From: Apis mellifera
Lineage: Eukaryota; Arthropoda; Insecta; Hymenoptera; Apidae
Assembly: GCF_003254395.2 (NCBI RefSeq)
Contig: NC_037643.1
Coordinates: 13,658,963 to 13,722,962, forward strand
Direction of reading: 5' to 3'
Length of the DNA: 64,000 nucleotides
The position numbers were made by a program, and so were the translations under genes. Under the pieces are notes generated by a model, which did no database searches, was not told where the DNA came from, and saw nothing but the letters and a program-made list of their open reading frames with translations. Below, one piece after another: positions 1 to 11,021 of this stretch (positions within the stretch are counted from its first letter, which is position 1; the number at the start of each line of letters is the position of its first letter).

Positions 1-2110
1 ATTATTAAAGGAAAAATTTAACAATCGTTATCGATCTTTATCATCATGTTCATCGATATCCTTAATTCCTCCTCGCAGTAAAAAAATTTAAAGTCATCTA
101 AGTCAGTTAAGTTATTTTCTCTGAAAGAAACTCTTAGAATATTCAGAGTGCTTTAATTTATTATTCAAAGTACAAATATATATCCAACGAAAATTTAGAA
201 ATCATATATAAACGATATAATTTCATTCATCGCTAGAAAAATCGATATTTTGTCTAAGATTTTCTAAAGGGAGAGACTAAGATAATAAGAAAATAATTTT
301 TCCAAGATTTATTCTACCGAGATTTTCGATCGATTCATGGATAATATTTGCTGCTACAGCAAATTCACCAAAGAAAAATCTCGAAAGGGGGGTCAAGAGA
401 GATCCTCCTTTCTCTCGACAATTAAAAAGAGAACAATGTCGAGGAACGCATCCTCTGTCCAGCCACAATAATACAAAATCCGGTTCACGGTGGTGATTCC
501 CGTTCAAATTATTCCGTTTCGTCCGACGACGTCGTTAATAATGCATATAACACACACCACGGCTCTAATAATATCTGAATAATTGCCTTTTCAAAAATCA
601 GATTAACTGTCTTCTCTTACTGTAAATCGTTCAGATCTGTTGACTTTACTTTAAAATTCCCGTCTGGCTCTGAATCACGTCTCGTTGCCAACTGCTTCCT
701 TTCCGAGAGAGAGAAAATTGGCATCGAGACTCGTCGTTGAAATTTTTCCCTCTCTCTTTCATCTATCTTAGATTACGATGAAATGCTTCAAAACAATTAA
801 TATAATCGAGCAGAATCTAAAACATTAAAAACATCCTTCTTTTTATTGGAAAGATATTTTAACATCTTCCTCTCAAGGAAGATTTGAGAAAGTCGTTTCG
901 AGCAAAATTTTGTATCCAAGAATCTAAGAATTTAAAATGACAATTAATTGAAAGTGAAGAAGAAACATCGTGTTGAATTAACAAATTCAAAATTGATCTT
1001 AATATCTTCTCTTCTTCGTTAACTCGATCGAATAACTTTCCACGTTTCATCGTTATATCCTTCTTTCCACTCCTCGCAATTTCATTCCGATTCAAACGTG
1101 TCAAATCGCGAAGAAAAACTTTCACAACGGTTCGACGGGAAGGAAAAAAATTCGTTCGAGCGTCGTTGATCCGTATCTCGACACGGATAGAAATCGAGCG
1201 TGCCGCCACCTGGTAGCCGCTGCAAGCAGCCCACCTCTATTCGGCTAAATAATCGCGGAGCCGCGGAGTTTCCGCGTGGACGTTTTATAAAACGATACAT
1301 TGTCGGCGAGCGGAGGAGAAGGGATGGAGAAGGGATGGAGGAGGGGAGGGGAGAGGAGAGGCGCGTTTGGAGCGCGGCGCGCGAGTGTTCACACGAGCGT
1401 GGCAAAGTTGGCGCGAGGCAATTAAAAAATTAGCCACGCTCGGGAACGAATAGGAAGAGCGCGGTTGCCGCGATTTGTCGGGGTGCGCGTGCGCGGTGGA
1501 GCACCAGGCCGCTCGTCGCCGCTCGGCCGAGTGGCGAGTAATTATTTCGACGGAATCGGGTCTGACGGGCTTAATGGCAGCCAGTCGGTCTCAGAGCACC
1601 GGCAATTAATCACTATTCATTAAGAGGCCGAGCCGGAAGCCCCGGGACGAGGAAAACGAAATTACAAAGCGGTCGCCTTCCCTCCTTCCCTCCCCTCCCC
1701 TCCCAGCCACATCGTCTTCCTTTCCGTTTCCATCCGTGAACGAGCTTCGTTCCACGCGATTGTTCCACGAGATTTTTCGGGGGAAAATTTTCTTACGAGT
1801 TTTGTCATGTATTTGTGACTAGGTAATTTTTTATTAAAAGAAACTTCTTCTTTCTTATTAATTCCAGAGTTTTCGAGATATCTTGCGAAATATATCGATT
1901 TGAAATTTGTTTGATTGATGAATATAGAGATTATAGGGATGGAGCGTGCGCCGAAAATTCGATTCGATCGTGTCGTCGATAAATACGGAACGTCGATAAC
2001 CAATTTGTAAAAATGCTCGAGAAGCCAATTTTTCTCTTTCTCTGTATTTTTATCCATGGATGAAAAAAAGAAATTCGTGACAAAATTTCCATTTATTCGT
2101 GAAAATGACT
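1..2110. other. Non-coding stretch with a CpG-rich island
   Basis: AT-rich DNA up to about 1190, then a CpG-rich and locally purine-rich island from about 1190 to 1660 (GGAGAAGGGATGGAG-type runs near 1315-1360), then AT-rich again. Open frames here are short, overlap on both strands and show no recognisable domain. No gene is supported. The island could be a promoter or regulatory region, but I see no specific element that proves it. Confidence 0.5.
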
Positions 2111-2111
2111 A

Positions 2112-2450
2112 TTTTAAAATACATTGTGAAAATTATATTTGGAATATTTTTAAAGTTTAAAAATTTTATAACCGTACACAATTTTTCATTTGTTTTTTTT
2201 TGTGATTGCAGAAAGGATGAAAAATTCACAATTGATAAAAAATATTTTAAAGTTATCAAATCATCAATACTTTAATCAATACTACTTTAAAATACATTAT
2301 AAAAATTGTATTTAGAATATTTTTAAAGTTTAAAAATTTTATAATATACAATTTTTCATTTGTTTTTTTTTTGTGATTCGTTGCAAAAAGGATGAAAAAT
2401 TCACAATTTGATAAAAAATATTTTATTAAAGTTATTTAAAAATCATCAAT
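2112..2450. repeat. Two-copy AT-rich tandem duplication, period about 173 bp
   Basis: The sequence from about 2112 (TTTTAAAATACATTGTGAAAA) recurs from about 2285. Both copies continue through ATATTTTTAAAGTTTAAAAATTTTATA, CAATTTTTCATTTG followed by a T-run, and AGGATGAAAAATTCACAATT. The copies differ by small indels. No coding content. Confidence 0.85.
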
Positions 2451-2610
2451 CGTATCCTATGAAAACCGTACCGAAAAACAATCGAGTAAGAAACACAGTT
2501 GTGTAGTAATAATATAAGAAAGAAAGTTGAAGCAAATTTTCATCGCATAAAAGTGTCGGCTATAAATTTTCTTTTCTCTTGCTAACACACACAATATAAT
2601 AATATTTTTT

Positions 2611-2682
2611 TGCCTGGACCGGGAATCGAACCCGGATCTTTCGCTTGCCAGGCGACTGCTTTAACCATTAAGCTATCCAGGG
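2611..2682 (-). tRNA. tRNA-like gene with anticodon GGC (nominal Ala), atypical
   Basis: Read on the minus strand this folds as a cloverleaf. The acceptor 5' strand CCCTGGA faces TCCAGGC with six of seven pairs. The D arm is GCTT...AAGC, the anticodon loop is CTGGCAA, and the T arm is CCGGGTTCGATTCCCGG, followed by discriminator A. Internal pol III boxes are good: A box TAGCTTAATGGT and B box GGTTCGATTCC. The loop puts GGC at positions 34-36, which would read the Ala codon GCC. Several things are odd. Pair 1:72 is C:C, pair 27:43 is G:A, and position 3:70 is C:G rather than the G:U that marks alanine tRNAs. No T-run follows closely: the first T4 on the minus strand is at 2552-2549, about 60 nt downstream. 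It may be a decayed tRNA, a tRNA-derived repeat or an unusual functional gene. The tRNA fold is clear; the amino-acid identity is not. Confidence 0.75.
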
Positions 2683-2921
2683 CCGACCAACAATTCTTCT
2701 TCACTTTGTCTATATAACAATCGTAAACGTAAACGTAAACAGAACGCCGGTACGTTCACATAAGAAATTGCTTCTGCAACCTTCGCTTCAAGACTAAACA
2801 CGAACTCTAACATTAAATCCGACGAATCCAATTAACTATATAGACGTTTGTTTTTAAGAATGACCCCGAAAAAAAATAAAAATTACAAAAACTTGGAAAT
2901 GTTGAAAAGAAACAATTCAAC

Positions 2922-3418
2922 GAAATATTCAAAATTAAATAATTTAATTATATTCGTTTTAAAAAGTACAAAAAAAAAAAAAAGATATCACAATTTATAT
3001 ACTTTAACTGTAACAAAAATTGAATAAGAAATGTAAAAAAGAAAATTCCAAAAAAAATAAAAAAAATATTGAACAACCCCAACGCAACCCCAGAAACGGA
3101 AATATTCAAAATTAAATAATTTAACATATTCGTTTTAAAAAGTCAAAAAAAAAAGATATCACAATTTATATACTTTAACTGTAGCAAAAATTGAATAAGA
3201 AATGTAAGAAAGAAAATTCCAAAAAAATAAAAAATAAAAAAAATATTGAACCCCAACGCAATCCCAGAAACCGAAATATTCAAAATTAAATAATTTAACA
3301 TATTCGTTTTAAAAAGTTATATACTTTAACTGTAGCAAAAATTGAATAAGAAATGTAAGAAAGAAAATTCCAAAAAAATAAAAAATAAAAAAAATATTGA
3401 ACAATCCCAGAAAGCGAA
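2922..3418. repeat. Three-copy tandem repeat, period about 145-177 bp
   Basis: Units start near 2922, 3099 and 3273 with GAAATATTCAAAATTAAATAATTTAA. They continue through an A-run, CACAATTTATATACTTTAACTGTAGC, AATTGAATAAGAAATGTAA and AATATTGAAC...CCCAGAAA. The third copy has lost the A-run/CACAATTTA part. No coding content. Confidence 0.9.
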
Positions 3419-5007
3419 GAACGAGATCGAAAATTGGAGATCGGACGTGCAAGAGGTTCGAATTGAACGGAAAGAGTCGGCAAGTGTCGAGGTTTCCCCA
3501 AGGCTTTGGTCTACACACCGCCGAGGGGATCTCCGGGATCCCCTTCTTCCGACCGCTTTAAACAATTTTAAGGCTCATTTCCCCCCCTTAAAGCGAATAT
3601 CCTGCGCGAGGAGACAGGGAACACCCTCGAGGCAGGAGGAGGAGGAGGAGGAGGAGGAAAAGGAGAGGAGAGGCCGCGAGGCATCTTACTTGGGGCTTGC
3701 ACATCCAACCCCTTGGTGAAAACTGGGAAGGTAACCCTCGTATTTACCAATTACCTAAGTAATCTGCGGCGGCCTGGCCTCCGTCTCTGTCCTCACGGCT
3801 TGCCGCGGCTCTTCTTCTGCGGTGCACGCCGCCACTCGACTAGCCCAGGGCGACCGTGTTTCGGCCTCGCCTCTGACAAACGCGGGACATTATACGTTGC
3901 CGACGCTTCAAACGATGGACGACCGTCTTACGCCCTCCTCCAGACAGTAAGAAATAGTAGTCTCCTTGATATCGAATGCGAGCGTGGTTGGAAAATCGCT
4001 GAAAGAAATTGAATTTGTTTACATGAATCGAACTATTAATTAAGAATTTTGAAAATATCGAACGTTGAATAGAAAGGAGAGAACAGAAGCGAATTCTATT
4101 TCTTGATTTAACTCGAAACGTATCTCCATACAAGTCTCACCTTCGAAAGATAATCAACGATTATTCCGTAATCAAGGCTAATTATCGCGGGATCGTAACG
4201 CGCTTTCCTCGCGCGTCACGTAGGCGAGGAAACCACGTGAGCGCAACGGGAAGGAGCGGAAAAGGCGGAAGAGCTACGTAGAGAAGAAGGATCGACGGAG
4301 TCGCACACGCGCACACGAAAGAGACACGTAATAGCACCGGTGCAATCTGCATACATTAGAGGAGCGTACGTGGAACGCGTCCTCGAGCGAGCAACTCTCG
4401 AGCCCCCGATTCGGCCCTCTCTCTCTGTTGATCGAGCGGAGGCGCGCTGTCCTCGCCGTTTCTCACGGAAGCTGGCTCGAGACGCATGACGGTCCCAAGG
4501 CCTCGTTGAATAAGCCCCGGCTGGAAGGAATCGGCTCTCCCCGACCTATCGCGTATATATCGCGCTCGCGAGCACCCCAGCAATTGCAGCGGAGCCATCC
4601 GGTTTCCGGTGCCGTTTACCCTCGCGCCGCCGACAGCTAATGGCGGAAGAATTTCTGATTAGATGCGATCTGAGCCGAGTACGCGACTCGAAAGCGTAAT
4701 TGAAATCGCGAGCCGTGTTTTGTTCATCGTCCCTTACCTTTCTTTCTTTCCTCCTCTTCACGAAAGTTTTCCCTTTCGTGCTTCTGGTGATCGAGATTGA
4801 TCCCTTCCTTCTCTCCTTTTTCCGAGTGATAGTTGTTAAGAATCAACAAGAATGAATCGTAAATACAATCTATATAAAGAATCTGTTTGGAAGGAAACTT
4901 TTTATCGATATAAATGTAACCGATCTGAGATAATGAGATAAGCGAAAACATATGCAAAGCAACGTGATAAATGTAGCTAATTTAGAAAATAATTCAAACA
5001 TTCACCA

Positions 5008-5203
5008 CACGTATAAATTTCTCTTAATATCTCTTGGGTAACACAGTTTTATCCCACGATGCTCGCGCACGAATCACACGAAAGCACTTACCGACGTTCG
5101 ACGACAAGCTAACCTAACCTCGAATCGTCAAAATTTCTCTTGATACTTCTCGAGTAACAATTTTATCCCACGGTGCACGGCTCGCGCACGAATTGCACAC
5201 GCG
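5008..5203. repeat. Local two-copy duplication, spacing about 120 bp
   Basis: The stretch 5017-5080 (AAATTTCTCTTAATATCTCT, then GTAACA, TTTTATCCCACG, GCTCGCGCACGAAT) recurs at 5130-5203 with substitutions (AAATTTCTCTTGATACTTCT, then GTAACA, TTTTATCCCACG, GGCTCGCGCACGAATTG). This is a diverged tandem duplication in non-coding DNA. Confidence 0.75.
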
Positions 5204-8200
5204 AATTACGCCGAGTAACGAATCCTTCCTCGACGAATCGAGCCGAGGTAATTGAAATCCCGAGATGATTTTCCGCAGGGTTCGGTTCCCAGGTCCGAAG
5301 GGTAATTCTTGCGTAATTAGCGACCGATGGCACCGGTACGGTAGTAAGCACGTCTTCGAGGAAACGGCCGGGTCAGATGTTTGCTATCCGAGAACAATGG
5401 CGGACGGGTTCATTAATTAATAGGGTGGTAGACCCATGGAAGTCTCTTGTCTGACATTTCGAGTGACAAGCCGGTGTTCCTTGCTAGCGTGACCGTCCCG
5501 CGAATTTATTATTCACAGCTCCGATAGGTTAGCCTGTCATGGCGGTTGGTACTTACTCGCTTGATACTTGCCCCCTCTCTCCGGTTCTGGACGACCGTCA
5601 CGCGCTCTGTCAAACGTCTAGGGAAATTGACGTGCCGGTAAGCGAGAAAAAGCGATATTTTAACGGCGTGAGAATTGCAATTACACGCGAAGGGGATTAA
5701 AAGGAAAGAAGGGCGAGTTGAGTTAGATGTAAACGCGATTAGTACGCGATCGACATCTTTCCCTTTATAATCGTCTTTAAAACGATGCGAGAAATTGGTG
5801 GGAAAAAGTGGAAAATGATAATTATCGTATTCTGTCTTTAACAAACACAGCAAGGGAAAACGAATCGAACGAAATGTTTCGAAATGATTCTACGATTCAT
5901 CGTAAAAAAAAGAAAAAAGATAGAAACATAATATTAAAACTGCCGTAGTTTCCCCATTTCTGAAAACGCAATGCAAAATACACGGGATAGAGTCAATTAT
6001 AACCAAAAACCATTACACTCCGTGGAAACGCGTTTTACCGCCACTCAGCATCCTAATAAAAATACATAACCTTTCTCTCGAAAAACTCCTAGCTCGCACG
6101 CACACGTACAACACGTACAACGGCCACACAACTTTTCCCGAGATATTCCCCAAACGGCCGATCAAACGAGCGAAGCGCCACTTGACAAACCGCGTCCCAT
6201 AAGCGTTCCACGTTTCTCCCCGAGTCGTTCTTGCCCGTGAACGTAATCGTAGATTCGAAACCGCGTTGCATATTTGATGCCGTGGTGGTCGAGCGGCCGA
6301 ATTTTGGTGGCGCTGCCGGCGTCGTAAGAGGGCATCCGTGATTGAAGGTTGAGGCGGGACCGATACCCAGACCAGCGCCGTCTCCCGCTCCGTCCATTAA
6401 CTTTTCATCTTTATATAATTCCACGCTCGGCACCGTGGTCGCTCGGCTCGTGCTTCTCCTTGCCTCTGCTTTTTCCGGGCCGCGCGCGCCCGGAACCGAG
6501 CGTAATTGCCGGCTATAAAGATCCGGCCGAGATACGGCCTCTCGTTACGAGATTTGCCACCGGTGGGACCGTTCCGCCGCCCGTGCCGTCCCGTCTCCTC
6601 CTCGCCCCCCCCCTCCCCTTTCCTCTTCCTGTGTGCGCGAGACGTATTTGCCTACCGCGATCGAGGCGACTTTTACGAGCGACGTTCGCGACTCGACGTT
6701 AAATCATTCGATTGTCACAGATCGCGCTGTCTTCGCGCGAGGAGGACAGTACAAAGCGTGTCGCGATCGATGAGAGACACGCGACGAGGTTATGTTAGAA
6801 GTTTAAATATTCGATTCGGATTAAAAGTGATATTTCCATCAATCTAAGTTCATATAATGATTTTTGATCAATACTTTTCATTGGTTTCGTGAAATTTTTT
6901 AAATCTAAAAAGACTCGTAGTTAAAAAATTTAAAAGATAATCAAGGAAATATGACGAGTGGGACTAAAGATTGAAACTTTTCAAAGTGTTTTTCCTCTTA
7001 TTACGCACAAGGGTATCTTTAACCGAGACCCAGCCGTTTTTTTCTTCTTCTTTTTCCTTTTTCCAGAAGAGTGGAAAAGTCACTCTTTAACGTGTAACGT
7101 TACAACTCCTCTTGATAATAGCCACATTAAAAAAAAGCTGGCAATGTAAGTAAGATAATAAGAAAAGGATAGCCAAGGGCAATAAACGAATCCGAAACAA
7201 TAAACATCGAAACAAACGATATTTGCTCCCTGTAACATCCAATATTTGCCAAGAAATGGTAAGACGTTACTTTTCATCGCGCGATATAATTATTAACGGA
7301 AAGCACACTCCTCTTTTCCTCTCGAGCAGAATAACCTTTTTTTAAAAAGCAATAAATTTACCTTTCACAAAATCTTCCTCTTCCTCGAATCATCTTTCCA
7401 AACACTTTCACGAAACTACTTCGAAAATTACAAACTCTCTTCCCCACGACGACGACGACGACACCACCTTTCCACCGAAAATTCCACCATCTAAACAAAC
7501 TAAACGTGTACTCGACAACAACCCTCTTAACAACTCTCACACAATCGCAAAACGAAACCGTCAGGGTCGCGAAACAGTGGGCATTGTATCGTGGAATAAT
7601 CGCCGATAGGGAAGGAAAGGGAGGGCCCGCGGAGCAGACATTTCTTATCCCGGATATCGATTGCTCGCTTCCCACCGGGAACCCCTCGAGCTTCCTGGCG
7701 GGCGAAGGGGGGAGTGGAGGGCGGGGGGAAGGGAGCGTTGTCGGAGCGAGGGCGGCGTGTATCGCGGGGCATTACTTTTATTCCGTGTCATTTGAGCCCA
7801 CACTCGCCCCTCACGGGTTCAACACGGATGCAATAGATTTCTTTCCAAGTGGTTCCCCGGCCCTCGAGCCCCTCGACTTCTCCTTTCACCCTTGTCGCCC
7901 TCTCGCCAAGCCAAACACACAACCTTCCCCACCCCGATTTCCTCTCGTCTTGTTTCTTGGCAAGTTTCTCCCGATTCTCTTGTTATTTATTATAATTATA
8001 ACTCGATACACCCAAATTTTTCTCATCGAATTTCGTCGCTATTCGTAATTATTAATTATAATTTTTTTTTCTACGCTCGATTTATAACTGTTGTAAATAA
8101 ACTTTCACCCCAATTTGCGAGTAAACTTATATGATATGTAATTGTAAACGAAAATTGCACGTAATGATATCCACAATGAAATAATTTTAACAATTATCTT

Positions 8201-8812
8201 ATCTTCATCGTCCCCAACGAATTTTCGCATTTTATATATATATATTTTTTTCGATCTCCAGTTTGAGATCCTTGGTTATCGTTCTTCTACTGTCTTACAT
8301 GAAGCAACCGAAATAAGCGAAACGAGCATTCGATTCAACGACTACCTCTTCGATACTTCTACATTGTGAAAGGTTCGTCGATAATTCTGCCTCGAAGCGT
8401 CGAAATTAAGTAAAAAAAAAAAATTATCCATGAAGATCGATCGACCGATCTTGATAAAAGATTCATTGAGAAGAGTGGAAATCGATAGTTCTCGTTGCCA
8501 TAATCCAACGAAAAGCTTCGTGTCGTTTATCGATCCAAGGACATCGATGGAAGAATCCTCGAATCCTCGAAATCGGCAGCGATCGAGATGAAACGAGGAG
8601 GCGCTGAAACTTGGAATCGAATTATTATATTTCGCGTATTTGGATCGATAAACGAAGAACGATACTTTTTATATCTTTGAAACGAAGGAATGGAAATTCG
8701 AGAAATCGATGGAAAATAGTTAACAAACGGTTGGAAGGGGGGAGGAGGGGGGATTAATAGGAGCTGGGATAGGAAAATCGGCATACTGACCTAGAAAAGG
8801 GAATATGTGGCG

Positions 8813-8820
8813 TGACGTCA
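8813..8820. promoter_or_regulatory. Perfect cAMP-response-element-like palindrome TGACGTCA
   Basis: The octamer TGACGTCA matches the consensus bound by CREB/ATF bZIP dimers. It is a single site with no recognised promoter or transcript nearby, so function is only possible. A chance match of this length in 64 kb is plausible. Confidence 0.25.
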
Positions 8821-9304
8821 TGCTGCTTTCCTACGTAGGGGGTAATTCAGAACTGTGGGGTATGCTCGGCCTGTGGGATCGATATTTCGGTCCATGGGGT
8901 TCGCCGGCATTAAAGAGGAGAAGACGTCTATCAACCGAAACGTTTCTCCAACGTTTTAACGGAGATATATGTATATATATATTATTTCGCGAAATTTTAT
9001 ACGTTAAAATCTCGAGAATTCTTGAAACTGAGATATATATATATATACGAATGTAAAGTTGGAACAAAAGCAAAGACTTTGTAGCGAGTTCGTAGCGAGT
9101 TGTTCGATAGTTTCGCTTTATGATAATAAAAGTATCAGCTCCTACTTGCTTTAAAATTACGTCACGTTGAAAATGTTTAACGAACTCGAGCTACTTACGA
9201 AGTAGATAGTAAAAAGAAATGTTTAAATATATAGCAAATATATATCTCGAAACGTATTAGATCCATTACGATGGAAAATTCAGTCAACTATTTGAGATTA
9301 TTAA

Positions 9305-9425
9305 CTATAATATTTAAAAGTTTATGAAAGTTTAAAGTTAAATTAATTATTTTGAAAGAATTTATAATTTTACAATTAAAAGTAATGTAAACGAAAATGT
9401 GAAATAAGAAAAAGGTATAAAAATA
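9305..9425 (+). pseudogene. Nuclear copy of mitochondrial 16S rRNA, 5' part (NUMT fragment)
   Basis: This stretch matches, on the opposite strand, the mitochondrial 16S-like sequence at about 40750-40865. Shared features are TTTAAAAGTTTAT, TTAAATTAATTATTTTGAAA, AAAGTAATGTAAA and GAAAATGTGAAA, in the same order. The rRNA-sense strand is +. In insect mitochondria this is the 5' portion of the large rRNA. It is separated by about 175 bp of unassigned AT-rich DNA from a 12S piece, in an order that mitochondrial DNA does not have, so the insertion is rearranged or composite. It is a non-functional fossil. Identification rests on the internal match plus the neighbouring 12S piece. Confidence 0.7.
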
Positions 9426-9599
9426 AATTCTATGTATATAATATAAATTCTACGAGTAATATAATTAGTATTAAATTCGTCAGGACAGAAAATTATATTT
9501 AAATAAATACATAATAAATATAATATAAATTATATTTTTTTAAATTAATTGTATTGATTGATTATATATAAAATATAAAAATTTTATTAAAAATAAAAG

Positions 9600-10015
9600 T
9601 AAAATTATAATTGATACAGGATTCTGAAACAATAAATGAAGTTTTATTAATTAATTTAAGTAAAGATAAATAATAATATAAGTGCCAGCTATAGCAATTA
9701 AACTTGATTTATAAATTAATTTATTCTAATAGAAATTTAAATTGTTTTATTACAATTAAATTTATTGATTTTAGGTGAAATTTAAAATTAATCAATAACA
9801 TAATCAATAATTATTAATAAATTTTTTTTTCATTAAAAAATTTACTAATAAACTAGAATTAGATATCCTATTAAAAAGGTAAGTGAATATATTAAATGAT
9901 TAAACGTAAAATCGTTAAAATTAAACAATATGGCGGCTTTTTATATCTAATTAGAGATACTTGTCGATTAATTTGATAATCCACGATAATTTAAATTTAT
10001 ATATTATTGTTTTAA
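9600..10015 (+). pseudogene. Nuclear copy of mitochondrial 12S rRNA (NUMT fragment)
   Basis: Conserved small-subunit rRNA landmarks appear in order on the + strand. The 530-loop-like GTGCCAGC is at 9683, followed by AAACTAGAATTAGATATCCTATT at 9851, then AATATGGCGGCTTTTTATATCTAATTAGAGATAC at 9928, then TAATCCACGAT at 9977. Insect mitochondrial 12S has these blocks in the same order with the same very high AT content. Substitutions at otherwise invariant positions mark it as a pseudogene. The left limit is uncertain. On the right it runs into the transposon-derived repeat unit that begins near 10040. Confidence 0.85.
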
Positions 10016-10039
10016 CTGGCCTGAATTTATTTAAGTTGG

Positions 10040-10265
10040 AGAAATTTTATAGAATAATAATTCAAATCAAAATATAATATATTCAAAATGAGCTTCGATA
10101 AACTTAATTTTAAACTCAAAAGTGAATTAAAGAAATTTCTTTAATCGAAGATAGTTTTAAAAAGTGTACAAATTGTAATAAAGGGTGTCGCAAAATTAAC
10201 GCGAGATTTGAATTTGCCGCCATCAGTCATTGGCAAGCCTGAAAGAAGAACAGTTTGACAGCCGA
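10040..10265. repeat. Single unit of the transposon-derived repeat, overlapping the element's left end
   Basis: Reverse-complement units of the 16144-18172 array match here: GAAATTTTATAGAATAATAATTCAAATCAAAAT, TTCAAAATGAGCTTCGATAAA, TCTTTAATCGAAGATAGTTTTAAAAAGTGTACAAAT, AATAAAGGGTGTC, AATTAACGCGAGATTTGAATTTGCCGCCAT, and finally TTGGCAAGCCTGAA...GAACAGTTTGACAG. The shared sequence therefore spans both the flank and the first about 80 bp of the transposon at 10182. The array units appear to be copies of this element-flank junction. Confidence 0.8.
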
Positions 10266-11021
10266 GAGTTTAGGGTTGGTGAAAATGGAGCGTTACACGA
10301 TACAACAACGTGGAACGGATTATTAATCGTGAAAAAGTGGACGCTGGTTTTTCCAGCAAAATAATCCTAAGCGACGAAGCGCATTTTCGCCTCGATGGCT
10401 TCGTTGATCGGCAAAATTGCCGCGTTTGGGGTTCGGAGAAGCCACGCGCGATTAGCGAAAAACGAATGCACCCGCGACGCGTCACCGTTCGGCGCGGATT
10501 TTGGCCAGGAGGCGTCGTCGGACCGTGCTTTTTTGAGAACGAGGCTGGTCGAGCAGCGACTGTTAACGGCGCTCGATATCGCGATGCGATAACGCGGTTC
10601 TTTCTGCCGAAATTGGACGATATTGACGCGGCCGATACGCGGTTTCAACGAGACGGTGCCGCGTGTCTTGCAGCCAACGAAACGATTCGATCACCGCACG
10701 AGACGTTTCCCGGTCGCGTACTCTCTCGTTTCGGTGATTGGAATTGGCCCCCTGGATTGTGCGATTTAACCCCGTTAGATTTCTTCTTATGGGGTTATTT
10801 GAAGCGAAAGATCTACGTCGACGATCCCACAACCATCTTGCGTTGCAAGAGGAAATTGATCGACGAAATTCAGCCACGATTGTGCAGAAAGGTGATGAAA
10901 AATTTGTGTTATTCCATAAATAACCCTATCCTACGTACTTTACGATTCGCTTAAAAAAATAAATATCCAAAAACTCTCTTTCATATTTAATTAAAATCTT
11001 GCGTTAATTTTGGGATACCCT
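10182..11021 (+). mobile_element. Internally deleted Tc1/mariner-superfamily DNA transposon
   Basis: Terminal inverted repeats are visible. The left end reads AGGGTGTCGCAAAATTAACG, continuing CGAGATTTGAA. The right end, reverse-complemented, reads AGGGTATCCCAAAATTAACG, continuing CAAGATTT. The element is about 840 bp, shorter than the roughly 1.2-1.4 kb usual for the superfamily. It encodes the C-terminal catalytic part of a transposase but lacks most of the DNA-binding part, so it is non-autonomous. A TA-rich context flanks both ends; the exact TA target duplication is not certain. Confidence 0.85.
10285..10954 (+). pseudogene. Broken mariner-like transposase
   Basis: The frame starting at ATG 10285 gives MERYTIQQR, the typical start of the N-terminal helix-turn-helix of this transposase group, and then stops after 13 residues. 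A second frame, shifted by one, is open from 10310 to 10954. It gives a catalytic core with LSDEAHF (first Asp), GFVDRQNCRVWGSEKPRAI, VTVRRGFWPGGVVGP, FQRDGAACLA (second Asp) and WPPGLCDLTPLDFFLWGYLK (third Asp, 37 residues after the second if the Cys-Asp-Leu aspartate is the ligand). The region between the N-terminal residues and the first Asp, normally well over 100 residues, is missing. All three acidic positions survive, but the deletion and frameshift remove the DNA-binding domains. It is a dead copy. The group is clear from motifs; the exact family name is not. Confidence 0.85.

Larger units (their letters stand above)
3419..9300. other. Non-coding stretch with several CpG-rich islands
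   Basis: No gene can be supported. CpG-rich islands lie at about 3640-3960, 4190-4640, 5340-5640, 6090-6780 and 7610-7930, separated by AT-rich DNA. Simple repeats include (GGA)n near 3638-3660 and (ACG)n near 7447-7467. A local duplication at 5008-5203 and a perfect TGACGTCA at 8813-8820 are listed separately. The many overlapping open frames within the islands show no domain, signal or consistent start, and appear to be chance frames. Confidence 0.5.

Noticed and set aside
7506..8048. 180-codon plus-strand open frame
   Set aside because: GC-rich island with overlapping frames on the minus strand; no conserved motif, and the end runs into AT-rich low complexity.
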